Origin: Planctomycetota bacterium
GTDB taxonomy: Bacteria > Planctomycetota > Planctomycetia > Gemmatales > HRBIN36
Direction: 5' to 3'
NCBI GenBank assembly: GCA_014584395.1
Contig: JACTMY010000018.1
Span: 280,342 to 344,341, forward strand
DNA: 64,000 nt
Below the pieces are notes generated by a model. That model made no database searches and had not been told where the DNA came from. It saw only the letters and a list, made by a program, of their open reading frames with translations. Position 1 is the first letter of the stretch. Each line of letters starts with the position of its first letter. The position numbers and the translations under genes are program-made. Shown here piece after piece: positions 7,723-16,905 of this stretch.

Positions 7723-8868
7723 TCATTCTTCTTCTTCGCCGCCATGGAAGAGGTCGAGATAACTTTCGTACCGCTGGCTGGCGATCCACCCTTTTTCCAA
7801 GGCTTGCTTCACGCCGCAATTAGCCTCGTGGGTGTGGGAACAGCCCGGAAAACGGCAGCGGGCCACGTGCGGCCGAAACTCCGGAAATGCGCCGTCCAAT
7901 TCCTGGGGAATGATTTTCCATAAACCGAATTGCCGGATGCCCGGGGTGTCGACGACCCATCCGCCTTGGTCAAGGTGCAGCAGTTGGGCGGTGGTGGTCG
8001 TGTGCCGGCCTTTTTGATTCAATTCGCTGACCTCGGAAACGCGCAGGTCCAAGCCGGGCTGAATCGCATTGAGCAGCGACGACTTGCCCACGCCGCTTTG
8101 GCCGCAAAAGGCGGTCGCTCCTTGCTTCGTCCATGAGCGGAGAATCTCGACGCCCTGCCCGGTGCGGGTGCTGGTCATGACAATGCGGTAGCCTAACTGG
8201 CTGTACAAGCCCACGAGCGGCTGCACCATCATCGGGTCAATCAAATCCGCCTTGTTGAGGCAAATGATCGGTTCGATGCGGCCCTGGGTCGCACTGATGA
8301 GATAGCGGTCGATCAGGTGCGGTTTCAGGGCGGGTTCCGCGAGAGAAGCGACGATGACGACCTGATCGACGTTGGCCACGAGGACCTGTTCCTTGCCGCG
8401 GCTGGCCCGGGTGAGCAGGCCGTAGCGCGGTTCGACTTTTTCGATGAAACCTTCCCCCGTGGGGGTGACGCGAAACCAAACGCGATCGCCCACGGCCACC
8501 ACGTTGCCCTCGTCGATGACCAGGCTGCGCAGCAAGCGGCGCACCGCGCAGAGAACTTCGCGCCCATCCTCATCCTGGACGTAGACATTCTGCGTGCCGT
8601 GGACGCGGACGACGCGGCCCATGCGGCATGCGGTTAAATCCACCGCCAACAGGTCCGCCGCGGAAGCTTCGTCCGAAGCCGCGGATACGCCCTCGGTGAT
8701 GATGGTGCGTTTGCGCGACAGGTCGCCCTTGGCCCGAACCTGCTGCCGCTGGGCGGCATCCTCTTCCGCGTCGCCATGGGCATGGAAGCGGCGCGTCCAA
8801 TTCTGATCCCGGGCGGGCTTGGACCGATTCTTGCGAAATTCGACGCGCACCTTGCGTTTTTTGCTCAT
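7723..8868 (-). CDS. rsgA: Ribosome small subunit-dependent GTPase A
   Basis: This circularly permuted GTPase acts in late 30S ribosome maturation. An N-terminal OB fold (about residues 75-150, VRVHGTQNVYVQDEDG) precedes the permuted G domain in order G4 (CLNKADL), G1 (FCGQSGVGKSSLLN), G3 (VDTPGIRQFGL). A C-terminal zinc-binding domain contains CRFPGCSHTHEANCGVKQAL. The protein is 381 residues, longer than the E. coli enzyme because of a basic N-terminal stretch (KKRKVRVEFRKNRSKPARDQNW) that could contact rRNA. It stands alone on the reverse strand, convergent with the lipoprotein gene. Confidence 0.95.
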   Translation of the reverse strand: MSKKRKVRVEFRKNRSKPARDQNWTRRFHAHGDAEEDAAQRQQVRAKGDLSRKRTIITEGVSAASDEASAADLLAVDLTACRMGRVVRVHGTQNVYVQDEDGREVLCAVRRLLRSLVIDEGNVVAVGDRVWFRVTPTGEGFIEKVEPRYGLLTRASRGKEQVLVANVDQVVIVASLAEPALKPHLIDRYLISATQGRIEPIICLNKADLIDPMMVQPLVGLYSQLGYRIVMTSTRTGQGVEILRSWTKQGATAFCGQSGVGKSSLLNAIQPGLDLRVSEVSELNQKGRHTTTTAQLLHLDQGGWVVDTPGIRQFGLWKIIPQELDGAFPEFRPHVARCRFPGCSHTHEANCGVKQALEKGWIASQRYESYLDLFHGGEEEE

Positions 8869-9004
8869 ACTCCCATTCTATCATGCCGATCTTAACGAGT
8901 TGAACGCTTTCCCCGCGGCCGCCGCGGATTCGCGGCTTTGATTCCATCAAGTCCTTCCGGGCCAGCGGTCGATCTAATTCGAGAGTCTCCCGTCGAATGG
9001 AAAC

Positions 9005-9268
9005 GTGCCCCTGGTGGAGAGGTTCGCGGTGGCGCAAGATTATAACGTCTTGGCTTTGGTCAAAGGCGCTGAACAATACGTTTTCATTTATGACGACGCC
9101 AGCCATTTGGCTTTGACCAATGTGCTCCGGGACTGGGCCGCCGACCCCCGGCTCAGCTTTTCCTTTTTCGACGCCGCCGTGCTCACCCAAAAAAGCATCG
9201 AGCAGCTTCAACTCGCCGAAGCGCCGCTGCGCCGCAGCACCAATCCCATCCCCGACTCCGAATCCTGA
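9005..9268 (+). CDS. Small conserved hypothetical protein upstream of the recombinase
   Basis: This encodes an 87-residue soluble protein (ERFAVAQDYNVLALVKGAEQ, then YVFIYDDAS, LSFSFFDAAVL). GTG 9005 is the likely start (GGAAA upstream); GTG 9014 is an alternative. The composition and motif VFIYDD look like a compact alpha/beta protein. I have the impression of similar small proteins in other planctomycetes but can assign no function. It is followed 26 bp later by the XerC/D recombinase on the same strand, so co-expression is likely. Confidence 0.65.
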   Translation: MPLVERFAVAQDYNVLALVKGAEQYVFIYDDASHLALTNVLRDWAADPRLSFSFFDAAVLTQKSIEQLQLAEAPLRRSTNPIPDSES

Positions 9269-9294
9269 TCGGCCGTTCCTTGGGAACCTCAACG

Positions 9295-10251
9295 ATGCGC
9301 CGCACCGTCAGCCGCTTTCTGCAAGCCCTGGCCATTGAAAAAAACGCCTCGGAATGGACGGTCAAATCCTACCGCGAGGATTTGACCCAGGCCGTCGATT
9401 TTTTCGTCGAGCAATTGGGCGAGGAGGCGTCCGTCGATCGGCTGACCCCGCGGCTGATTCGCAGCTACCTGGCCTGGCTCAGCGAAAAGGGCTACGCCAA
9501 GAGCACCGTGGCGCGGCGATTGGCGGGCGTTCGCTCCTGGCTGCGTTATCTCTGCCGGCTGGGCGAGTTAAGCTCGAATCCAGCCGAAGGGATCAAAGGT
9601 CCCAAGCAGGGCGCGCATTTGCCCCATTTTCTCACGGAAGAGGACACGGTCAAACTGCTGCATACCCCTGGGACCGGCGCCAACAAGAAAGGCAAGCCAG
9701 TTAAGTCCGCCAAGGGTTCCAAGCCGTCGCCTCGGCAAACCTGGGTCGCAACACGGGATCGCGCCCTTTTGGAAACGATCTACTCGGCGGGACTGCGCGT
9801 CAGTGAAGCCGTGGGATTGAACGTGGAGGATTTGGACCTTGACGGTCAATCGGCCATCATTCGCGGCAAGGGCAAAAAGGAACGACTGGTGATCCTGGGC
9901 AAACCTGCCGTGGCCGCCATTCGAGAATGGCTGGTGCAGCGCAAGCAACTGCTGCATCATGCCAAAAAAGAGACCCCGGCTGTGTTTCTGAATCTGCGGG
10001 GTGCACGCTTGACCACCAGAAGCGTGGCCCGGCTGCTGCATCACTATGTCGTGGAAGCCGGACTCAATCCCGAGGTCAGCCCCCACACTCTGCGGCACAG
10101 CTTCGCCACGCATCTCCTCAACCATGGCGCGGAGATACGCGGCGTGCAGGAACTCCTGGGCCATCAAAACCTGGCGACCACACAAATCTACACACACCTG
10201 ACCACCACGCGGCTCCAAGAGAGCTACCGCCAGGCTCATCCGCGGGCTTGA
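9295..10251 (+). CDS. Tyrosine recombinase of the XerC/XerD type
   Basis: At 318 residues it has an N-terminal SAM-like core-binding domain (about 1-100) and a C-terminal catalytic domain. The catalytic residues are visible: R in YSAGLRVSE, K in GKGKKERLV, H-x-x-R in PHTLRHSFATHLL, H in LLGHQNLATTQ and the nucleophilic Y in IYTHLTT. By family it resolves chromosome dimers at dif. It carries a lysine-rich insertion (GANKKGKPVKSAKGSK, about 120-140) between the two domains. The ATG at 9295 with GGGAA upstream is chosen. It lies downstream of the small gene at 9005. Without a second Xer gene or a dif site here it cannot be named XerC or XerD; nothing around it suggests an integron or phage integrase. 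Confidence 0.9.
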   Translation: MRRTVSRFLQALAIEKNASEWTVKSYREDLTQAVDFFVEQLGEEASVDRLTPRLIRSYLAWLSEKGYAKSTVARRLAGVRSWLRYLCRLGELSSNPAEGIKGPKQGAHLPHFLTEEDTVKLLHTPGTGANKKGKPVKSAKGSKPSPRQTWVATRDRALLETIYSAGLRVSEAVGLNVEDLDLDGQSAIIRGKGKKERLVILGKPAVAAIREWLVQRKQLLHHAKKETPAVFLNLRGARLTTRSVARLLHHYVVEAGLNPEVSPHTLRHSFATHLLNHGAEIRGVQELLGHQNLATTQIYTHLTTTRLQESYRQAHPRA

Positions 10252-10287
10252 GCCTTTCACTCCGCTTTGCGCGTCGCCCCCCATCGG

Positions 10288-12204
10288 TCATTTTGAAATG
10301 TTGTAGAGGCGAATCTTCCGATCGAGCGTCGAGCGTTCGATCTGCAGAATCTGGGCGGCATGGCTCTTGACCCAGTTGGTGAACTGCAGCGTTTCCAGGA
10401 TGTGTTTGCGTTCGAGGGCTTCCAAGCTCAGGGGGGCGTAAGCCAGGGCCGCGTCGGGCTTGCCGTTTTCATGCTCAAGGTTGGAGAGCCAAATATCCTC
10501 GGCATCCAGCATCGGCCCCGAAGCTAACGCCAGGGCGCGTTCGACGACATTGCGAAGTTCGCGCACATTGCCCGGCCAGTGATAAGCCTTGATCTTTTCC
10601 ATGGCCGCGGCCGTGAAGCCGCGTATTTTGTGGCCCGTCTCCAGGCGAAAACGATTGAGGAAATACTCCGCCAGGAGGGGAATGTCCGTAGCGCGTTCGC
10701 GCAGCGGCGGGACGCGGATTTCCACCACCTGCAGCCGGAAATAGAGGTCGCGGCGAAACTGCCCGCTGTTGACGGCTTCCTCGAGCGGCCGATTCGTGGC
10801 GGCGACCACCCGCACATTGACGCGGACCGGCTCATTGCCGCCGACGCGCTCATAGGGATGGCCTTCCAGGATGCGCAGCAGCTTGGCCTGGGCCGTGGGC
10901 GGCAGTTCGCCGATCTCATCGAGAAAAATGGTCCCTTGATGGCTGGCCTCGAACTTGCCAATCTTGCGTTCGGTAGCGCCGGTGAAGGCGCCTTTCTCGT
11001 GACCGAAGAGCTCGCTCTCCAGCAGCGACTCGGCCAGGGCGGCACAGTTGAGGCAAACAAACGGCCCGGTCCGCCGGGTGCTGGCCAGATGAATCGCCCG
11101 GGCCACCAGCTCCTTGCCGGCCCCGCTCTCGCCGCGGATGAGGACTGTCGCCTGGGTCGGCCCGACGCGCATGATCTGCGCTTCGATCGACAGGATCGAC
11201 GGGCTGTGTCCGATGAGTTGGACTTCCTGGGCCACCTGCGCCTTCAGGCGCTGATTTTCCTCATATAGCGCCAATTGGCGGCGCAGGCGCTGACTGGCCA
11301 CGCCAAGCTGCCGCCCGATGGCCACGGTCAGTTCCAAATCCTCCATGCCCAGCGTTTGCAAGGGGTTCAGACAGGCCAGGTGAATGAGAAAGTCGATCCG
11401 CTCGCCATTCATCACGGGGCAGCAGATCAGGCTGGAAAAGCGCGGCCCGTCCGCGGGCGGACCATGCAGGCGATTGCGATCCTCGGCCAACACCGCTTGC
11501 CGCGACGCCAGCACTTCCTTCAGGATGGAGGCCGGCAGCGGTGTGTAGCTTTGCCGTTCGTCATTGGACTGATACGCCGCCAGCTTGACCTCGTGCCGAT
11601 CGCTGACCATCAGGATCGCGGCTTCATCCACCGGCGTGGAGTCGATCAACTCGCGCAGCACTTCCCGGATCAATTCGTCAAACTCGTTGATCTCACCCAT
11701 CTTGAGGGCCAGCCGATACAGCAGGGAGAGATGCCGGGTCCAATGTCCGGCGGAAGGGACGTCCATTGCGGCATGATTGGCGAGCGTCGTGCCGGTGGAG
11801 TTCAAATCATAGCGGGTTTGCCCCAGGCGGTTGACGATGCTGATGTCGGCGGCCTCGGCCGACGGTTCGGGCGCGGTCTGCGGCGGCAGGTCCGCCAACT
11901 GCGTCACGAAGATGAGCCGGCTGCGGCCGAGGCTGATCTCATCTCCCGTCGCCAGCAACTCATCCTTCTCAATCTTGCGATCGTTGACGCGCGTCCCATT
12001 CATGCTCTGGCAATCGTGAACCCACCAGCCGTCATCGGTGGCGTAGAGCTCGGCGTGGGCCCGGCTGCAGAGTTCGTCGTGCAGCACGATCTCATTGGTT
12101 TCGGCGCGGCCCATGAGATAGCGGCGCCCCGGCTGCAGCATCGAGACGTTGCCATAACTGTTTTGTCTTTTAAGAACGAGATACGCCGGGGAACCTGCAG
12201 TCAT
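10288..12204 (-). CDS. Sigma-54-dependent transcriptional activator with FHA and GAF-like domains
   Basis: At 638 residues, in order: an FHA domain (about 10-105; GRRYLMGRAETNEIVL, LCSRAHAELY, MNGTRVNDRKIE), a GAF-like sensor region (about 150-300), a sigma-54 AAA+ domain (about 320-560) and a Fis-type helix-turn-helix (QILQIERSTLDRKIRLY). The AAA+ domain has Walker A (GESGAGKE), the sigma-54 contact loop GAFTGA, Walker B (IFLDEIGELP) and an R-finger region. The FHA domain suggests that a Ser/Thr kinase phosphoprotein controls it, as in planctomycetes and myxobacteria. No kinase is adjacent. It faces the divergent solute-binding protein gene across about 120 bp. Target promoters are unknown. 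Confidence 0.93.
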   Translation of the reverse strand: MTAGSPAYLVLKRQNSYGNVSMLQPGRRYLMGRAETNEIVLHDELCSRAHAELYATDDGWWVHDCQSMNGTRVNDRKIEKDELLATGDEISLGRSRLIFVTQLADLPPQTAPEPSAEAADISIVNRLGQTRYDLNSTGTTLANHAAMDVPSAGHWTRHLSLLYRLALKMGEINEFDELIREVLRELIDSTPVDEAAILMVSDRHEVKLAAYQSNDERQSYTPLPASILKEVLASRQAVLAEDRNRLHGPPADGPRFSSLICCPVMNGERIDFLIHLACLNPLQTLGMEDLELTVAIGRQLGVASQRLRRQLALYEENQRLKAQVAQEVQLIGHSPSILSIEAQIMRVGPTQATVLIRGESGAGKELVARAIHLASTRRTGPFVCLNCAALAESLLESELFGHEKGAFTGATERKIGKFEASHQGTIFLDEIGELPPTAQAKLLRILEGHPYERVGGNEPVRVNVRVVAATNRPLEEAVNSGQFRRDLYFRLQVVEIRVPPLRERATDIPLLAEYFLNRFRLETGHKIRGFTAAAMEKIKAYHWPGNVRELRNVVERALALASGPMLDAEDIWLSNLEHENGKPDAALAYAPLSLEALERKHILETLQFTNWVKSHAAQILQIERSTLDRKIRLYNISK

Positions 12205-12281
12205 GGGAAACGACCCAAAAGTTGGCTATTCCCTTACCCATTCATGATAACATAGAATTTCTCCGAGGGAGGAGGAGACTC

Positions 12282-12326
12282 ATGGCGAATTCGCTGAAAT
12301 CCATGGGCTTGGTCGCAGGAGTTTGA
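12282..12326 (+). CDS. 14-residue leader ORF ahead of the solute-binding protein
   Basis: A purine-rich, very strong ribosome site (GGAGGAG, 12271-12277) precedes ATG 12282, which encodes only 14 codons to TGA 12324-12326. That stop overlaps an out-of-frame ATG and lies 1 base from the GTG start of the next gene. Geometry suggests a translated leader coupled to the solute-binding protein, or simply a decoy. No attenuator hairpin or codon run is evident. Confidence 0.35.
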   Translation: MANSLKSMGLVAGV

Positions 12327-12327
12327 T

Positions 12328-13350
12328 GTGCATCGTCGCGCTTGGCTGAAACTCAGCACCTGCTGGCTGATCGCGGGTTGTGAAAAACGCCATGCGGCTC
12401 CTGCCGCCGCAGGCACGCAGCGCGTCGTGCTCTATTGCGCCCAGGATGTGGAATACATCGAAACGATCATGAATGACTTTCGCCAGGCGACGGGCATTCG
12501 CGTGGACATCAAGGGAGACACGGAAGCCAACAAAACGGTCGGCCTGTTCGAGTCGCTGCGCCGGGAGAGGAGCCAGCCGCGCGCCGACGTTTTTTGGTGC
12601 AACGAACCGTTGCTCATGCATCGGCTGGCGAAGGAGAAGCTCCTCGAACCTTACCGCAGCCCCGCCGCCGCCGACTTTCCCGATTGGACTCGACCTGACG
12701 ACCATGCCTGGCAAGGGTTTGCCGCCCGGGCCAGGATCATGATCGCCCAGGAAGCGCTGCCCAAAGAGGAGCGGCCTCAAGGTTTGCTTGATTTGGCCGA
12801 ACCGCGCTGGAAGGACCAGGCAGCCATGGCCAAGCCCTTCTTCGGCACGACGGCCACGCATTGGGCTTGCCTGTACAGCCATTGGGGACCGGAAAAAACC
12901 AAGGACTTTGGGCGGAAGCTCAAGGCCAATGTCACGCTGCTCGCCGGCAATAAGGACGTCGCTCGAGCCGTGGCCGCGGGGCGGTTCAAGATCGGTTTGA
13001 CGGACACGGATGACGCGATCATCGAAGTGCAGCGCGGCCAGCCCGTCGAAATCCTATACCCCGATCAGAACGGCATGGGCACGCTGTTTCTCCCCAACGC
13101 CATCGCGTTGATCAAGAGCGGCCCCAATCCCGAAGCAGGAAAGCAACTCATCGACTATTTGCTGCAACCCGATATCGAGAAACGCCTGGCGGAAGGGCCC
13201 AGCGCGCAGATTCCGCTCAATCCGAAGGTGGCAGCCAAGCTCAGCATCGCCACGCCGAAAACGGTGGCAAGCATGAAGGTTGATTTCGGTCAAGCCGCGG
13301 AAGCCTGGGAGGCCGCTCAAGCCATGCTCCGCGAACTGTTTGGCGCATGA
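12328..13350 (+). CDS. Extracellular solute-binding lipoprotein, iron/Fe(III) ABC family
   Basis: This encodes 340 residues. The N-terminus is a lipoprotein signal (HRRAWLKLSTCWLIAGC), so the mature protein would be lipid-anchored. The body matches the AfuA/FbpA type of iron-binding periplasmic proteins: VVLYCAQDVEYIETIMNDF, ADVFWCNEP, then KFKIGLTDTDDA and LFLPNAIALIKSGPN. The GTG start at 12328 is supported by AGGAG 6 bases upstream. No ABC permease or ATPase is encoded next to it, so its partner transporter lies elsewhere or it has another role such as sensing. A short leader ORF overlaps its start region. The substrate is inferred from family only. Confidence 0.83.
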   Translation: MHRRAWLKLSTCWLIAGCEKRHAAPAAAGTQRVVLYCAQDVEYIETIMNDFRQATGIRVDIKGDTEANKTVGLFESLRRERSQPRADVFWCNEPLLMHRLAKEKLLEPYRSPAAADFPDWTRPDDHAWQGFAARARIMIAQEALPKEERPQGLLDLAEPRWKDQAAMAKPFFGTTATHWACLYSHWGPEKTKDFGRKLKANVTLLAGNKDVARAVAAGRFKIGLTDTDDAIIEVQRGQPVEILYPDQNGMGTLFLPNAIALIKSGPNPEAGKQLIDYLLQPDIEKRLAEGPSAQIPLNPKVAAKLSIATPKTVASMKVDFGQAAEAWEAAQAMLRELFGA

Positions 13351-13383
13351 CGCTGGTCATGCACGGCACAGGGAGGCTCGCCC

Positions 13384-13890
13384 ATGGGCGCGGAAGCTCA
13401 TCGACAAGAAGCGGGAAACATCGCGGTTCAATCCGCGATTCTCACCATCAGCGACACCCGGCTGTCCGACACGGACCGGAGCGGCCAGACCATTCGCCAG
13501 CTTCTTGAGCAAGCCGGCCATGACGTCCTGCAGTACGCCATCGTCCCCGATGAGCACGCGAAAATCACCTCCATCCTGCACCTGTGGTCCACCCTTCCCG
13601 AGTTGCAATGCCTACTGCTCAACGGCGGCACGGGCATCGCGCGCCGGGACCGCACGATCGAGGCCGTCACCGCACTCTTAGACAAAAAGCTCGATGGCTT
13701 TGGCGAACTGTTCCGCATGCTCAGCTTCCAGGAAATCGGCGCCGCGGCCATGCTCAGCCGTGCTGTGGCCGGCACGATGAAGGGCAAACTGCTCTTCGCC
13801 ATGCCAGGGTCGACCGCCGCCGTGCGCCTGGCGATGGAGAAGCTGATCCTGCCGGAATTACCCCACTTGGTGCGCGAACTGACTCGTTAA
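13384..13890 (+). CDS. MoaB/MogA-type molybdenum cofactor protein
   Basis: This 168-residue protein of the MoaB/MogA family adenylylates molybdopterin before metal insertion. Motifs visible: ILTISDTRLSDTDRSGQ near the start, then LLLNGGTGIARRDRTIEA and GFGELFRMLSFQEIGAAAMLSRA, and the final MPGSTAAVRLAMEKLILPEL. This matches MoaB well in order and length. ATG 13384 follows GGGAGG about 11 bases upstream. It lies 33 bp downstream of the solute-binding protein, so the two may share a transcript; a link to molybdate uptake is possible, but the upstream protein looks like the iron type. No other moa/moe genes are in the window. Confidence 0.9.
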   Translation: MGAEAHRQEAGNIAVQSAILTISDTRLSDTDRSGQTIRQLLEQAGHDVLQYAIVPDEHAKITSILHLWSTLPELQCLLLNGGTGIARRDRTIEAVTALLDKKLDGFGELFRMLSFQEIGAAAMLSRAVAGTMKGKLLFAMPGSTAAVRLAMEKLILPELPHLVRELTR

Positions 13891-14012
13891 GCGCATGGCT
13901 GGACCGCGTTCCGTTATTCATCCCTGACGGCGCCCGTTCCCTTGACGATCCCTCGGCGAACACCAACAATGACATCTCACCTAATATTTTAGGTAAATGG
14001 GAGATGCTGCCC

Positions 14013-15326
14013 ATGATGACCACTGCCTCGCTTGTCTTGAGCCTGTTGTTTTTCACCCAGCCGCAAGAGGCCAAGGGCAGCACGGCCCGCGGCATCGACC
14101 TCGACCAGGCACGCTCGCTGTTCAACCTGGCCAAGGAACTGTGTTTGCGAGACGCGGGTCGGCTTTGGGGCCAACCCTTATCCGGACCGTGGCTGTTCGT
14201 CGACCCCGCCACTCGCCAGGTCGTGGCCAGCCAGGCGGATGCCGAGGGACAATTGCGCGAAGCCCAGGGGGTATTCCTCGGTCAACTGCCCGCCTCCATC
14301 CCAGCCGCCAACACGTCCGTCAAGTGGCTGGGGACGACCTGGGTGATGGTCCTTTGGCCGTTGCCCGAGAAGCCCATCGTTCGCCGAAGCTTGCTGATGC
14401 ATGAAACCTGGCATCGGCTTCAAGCCGACCTCGGCTTCCCCGCCACGAATCCCAAGAACGCCCATCTGGAAACGCTCGAAGGCCGATACTGGCTGCAAAT
14501 GGAATGGCGGGCGCTGGCGGCGGCCCTCTCTGCCAAGGATGAGGCCCGGCGGCAAGCGGCGGCGGATGCTCTGCTCTTTCGAGCCGTCCGCAGGGAGTTC
14601 GCATCCCATGCGCGCATCGAAGAACGGCAACTGGAAATGCACGAAGGACTGGCCGAATACACCGGCATCCACCTGAGCGGCTGCGGCCAAGACGAACAGC
14701 AATCCTTCGTCGTTCAAGAACTGCGCGAACGGCCCGCTCGCCTGGACAGCTTTTCCCGTTCCTTTGCCTATCTGTCGGGGCCAGCTTATGGCTTGCTCCT
14801 GGAGGAAACGGCACACCCCTGGCGCACCGGCTTGAAGCCCGACCACGACCTGGGAGAAAGACTCCGCGTTTTTATGAATCTCCCTGAGATTCATCCCGAC
14901 ATGAACCAAGCTAAGAGTCGAGCGGAGATGTATGAGGGCAGCAAGCTCTATCAAGCCGAACGTGAACGTGACGAGCGTCGTCAAAAGGAATTGGCGAAGT
15001 ACGAACAGCAGTTTATCAAGGGGTCTGTCCTCATCCTGCCCCTCAAGAAGATGCAAATCCAATTGAATCCAAACCGCGTTTTCTCCCTGGGGGAAGAGGG
15101 CACGCTGTACCTCGATGCCCGCCTGAGTGACGAGTGGGGGGTCTTGTCGGCCAAGGGCGGCGTGTTCATCGCCAAGGATTTCAAGCGGGCCATGGTGCCG
15201 CTTCCCAAGGAGCTGCAACCGCGCCCCTTGCGCGGTGAAGGCTGGGAACTCCAACTCGAACCGGGATGGGAACCGCAAGCAGCGGAGCGAAACGGGGATT
15301 GGCGCATCGGGCGGACCGCCAAATGA
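14013..15326 (+). CDS. Secreted putative zinc metallopeptidase-like protein (HExxH)
   Basis: This encodes about 437 residues. The N-terminus is a signal peptide (TTASLVLSLLFFTQPQEAKG). A HExxH-type motif (LLMHETWHRLQ, about residue 130) could bind zinc, and a second EMHEGLAEYTG motif about 80 residues later could give the third glutamate ligand, as in gluzincins. The C-terminal part (from about 310) has a basic coiled stretch (ERERDERRQKELAKYEQQF) and a beta-rich end. I do not recognise a named family. ATG 14013 is preferred because GGGAG lies 9 bases upstream; ATG 14004 lacks spacing. It is not clearly in an operon. If the motifs are real it cleaves periplasmic or extracellular peptides; activity is inference. 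Confidence 0.68.
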   Translation: MMTTASLVLSLLFFTQPQEAKGSTARGIDLDQARSLFNLAKELCLRDAGRLWGQPLSGPWLFVDPATRQVVASQADAEGQLREAQGVFLGQLPASIPAANTSVKWLGTTWVMVLWPLPEKPIVRRSLLMHETWHRLQADLGFPATNPKNAHLETLEGRYWLQMEWRALAAALSAKDEARRQAAADALLFRAVRREFASHARIEERQLEMHEGLAEYTGIHLSGCGQDEQQSFVVQELRERPARLDSFSRSFAYLSGPAYGLLLEETAHPWRTGLKPDHDLGERLRVFMNLPEIHPDMNQAKSRAEMYEGSKLYQAERERDERRQKELAKYEQQFIKGSVLILPLKKMQIQLNPNRVFSLGEEGTLYLDARLSDEWGVLSAKGGVFIAKDFKRAMVPLPKELQPRPLRGEGWELQLEPGWEPQAAERNGDWRIGRTAK

Positions 15327-15455
15327 GCGGGCATCTTTGACCTGATTCAGTCAGTCTTCCTGCAGTTATTCAGGACGATCCCTGGCGGTTTATCTGCATA
15401 ACGGCCGCCGCGGGGTTGGCTGCCATGCCCCTTTCTGGAAATGCAAAGGCCATCG

Positions 15456-16898
15456 ATGCCCCCGCCCACCACCCTCGTCTGGTTTCGACAAGATTTGCGC
15501 CTGACGGACCACCCTGCCCTGCATGAAGCGGTCAAGCGCGGCGGGCCAATCGTGCCCGTTTTCATCTGGTCGATGGAGGAGTCCGGCGGCTGGCCCAGGG
15601 GGGCAGCTTCCCGATGGTGGCTGCATCAGTCCCTGCTTTCCTTAAGCAAGGACCTGGAGGCCCGAGGTTCGCGATTGATCCTGCGCCAGGGTCCGGCCAG
15701 GGAGCAACTGCAGGCCTTGGCCGAGGAATCCCAAGCCAGCCTCGTGGTCTGGAACCGGGTTTATGAGCCTGCCCACGTTTTGCGGGACAAGGAGATCATG
15801 CAACGCTGCGAGGCGAACGGATTGGAGGTTCGCTGTTTCCCTGGCTCTCTGCTCCATGAACCTTGGGAAGTGCAAACCGCCCAGGGCAATCCCTACCAAG
15901 TGTTCACGCCTTTTTGGAAAGCTTGCTTGCAACGACCCGCCCCCGGCCCGGTGCTCAAGGCGCCGACGACGTGGCCGACCCCTTCGTCATGGCCGCAATC
16001 GTGCTCCTTGCCAGACCTGCAACTCGAACCGTCGATCCCCTGGGCGGATGGCTTTCGCACCGCATGGCAGCCAGGGGAGGCGGGCGCCAGGCAGCGCTTG
16101 CAGACTTTTCTTGATGGCCCCATCGAATCCTATCTGGAGGATCGCAACCGACCCGGCCTGATGGGCACGAGCCGATTGTCGCCCCATTTGCATTGCGGCG
16201 AAATCAGTCCCCGGCAAATCTGGCACGCCATCACAGTGACCCGCGCGGGCAAGCCCGCCGCCTGGCAACAGCAAGCGGATGGCTTTTTGCGGGAGGTCTA
16301 TTGGCGGGAATTCGCTTACCACCTGCTCCATCATTTTCCTCGGACCATCGATCAGCCCTTGCGTGAAGCCTTTCAACGCTTTCCCTGGCGGCACGACCCG
16401 CGGCTCCTCAAAGCCTGGCAACGAGGCAACACCGGTTATCCCATCGTCGATGCCGGGCTGCGTGAATTGTGGCACACGGGTTGGATGCACAATCGCGTCC
16501 GGATGATCGCCGCCTCCTTTTTGGTGAAACACCTGCTCATCCCATGGCAGGAAGGCGCCCGATGGTTTTGGGACACCTTGGTCGACGCGGACCTCGCCAA
16601 CAACACGCTCGGCTGGCAATGGACGGCGGGATGCGGGGCTGATGCCGCACCTTATTTCCGCATCTTCAATCCGATCTTGCAGGGGAAAAAGTTTGACCCG
16701 AAGGGGGCCTACGTGAAACGGTGGGTGCCCGAGTTGGCTCGGCTGCCCCTTGCCTGGCTGCATGAGCCATGGGCGGCCCCGAAAGACATCCTGCGCGAGG
16801 CCGGCGTGCAGATCGGTCAAACCTATCCGGCGCCGGTGGTCGATCACGCCCAGGCTCGGCAGGCCGCGCTGGCCGCCTTTGCCAGCCTCGGTTCGTGA
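15456..16898 (+). CDS. phrB: Deoxyribodipyrimidine photolyase
   Basis: This class I FAD-dependent CPD photolyase has 480 residues. The N-terminal alpha/beta domain starts TTLVWFRQDLRLTDHPAL. The helical FAD domain holds LREVYWREFAYHLL, then NTGYPIVDAGLRELWHTGWMH and ANNTLGWQWTAGCGADAAP. It repairs UV pyrimidine dimers using blue light; a cryptochrome is possible in principle, but the DNA-repair core is complete. ATG 15456 is chosen with AAAGG upstream; ATG 15441 would add five residues. It is convergent with the PhnD-like gene. Confidence 0.94.
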   Translation: MPPPTTLVWFRQDLRLTDHPALHEAVKRGGPIVPVFIWSMEESGGWPRGAASRWWLHQSLLSLSKDLEARGSRLILRQGPAREQLQALAEESQASLVVWNRVYEPAHVLRDKEIMQRCEANGLEVRCFPGSLLHEPWEVQTAQGNPYQVFTPFWKACLQRPAPGPVLKAPTTWPTPSSWPQSCSLPDLQLEPSIPWADGFRTAWQPGEAGARQRLQTFLDGPIESYLEDRNRPGLMGTSRLSPHLHCGEISPRQIWHAITVTRAGKPAAWQQQADGFLREVYWREFAYHLLHHFPRTIDQPLREAFQRFPWRHDPRLLKAWQRGNTGYPIVDAGLRELWHTGWMHNRVRMIAASFLVKHLLIPWQEGARWFWDTLVDADLANNTLGWQWTAGCGADAAPYFRIFNPILQGKKFDPKGAYVKRWVPELARLPLAWLHEPWAAPKDILREAGVQIGQTYPAPVVDHAQARQAALAAFASLGS

Positions 16899-16905
16899 GC
16901 CGCGA

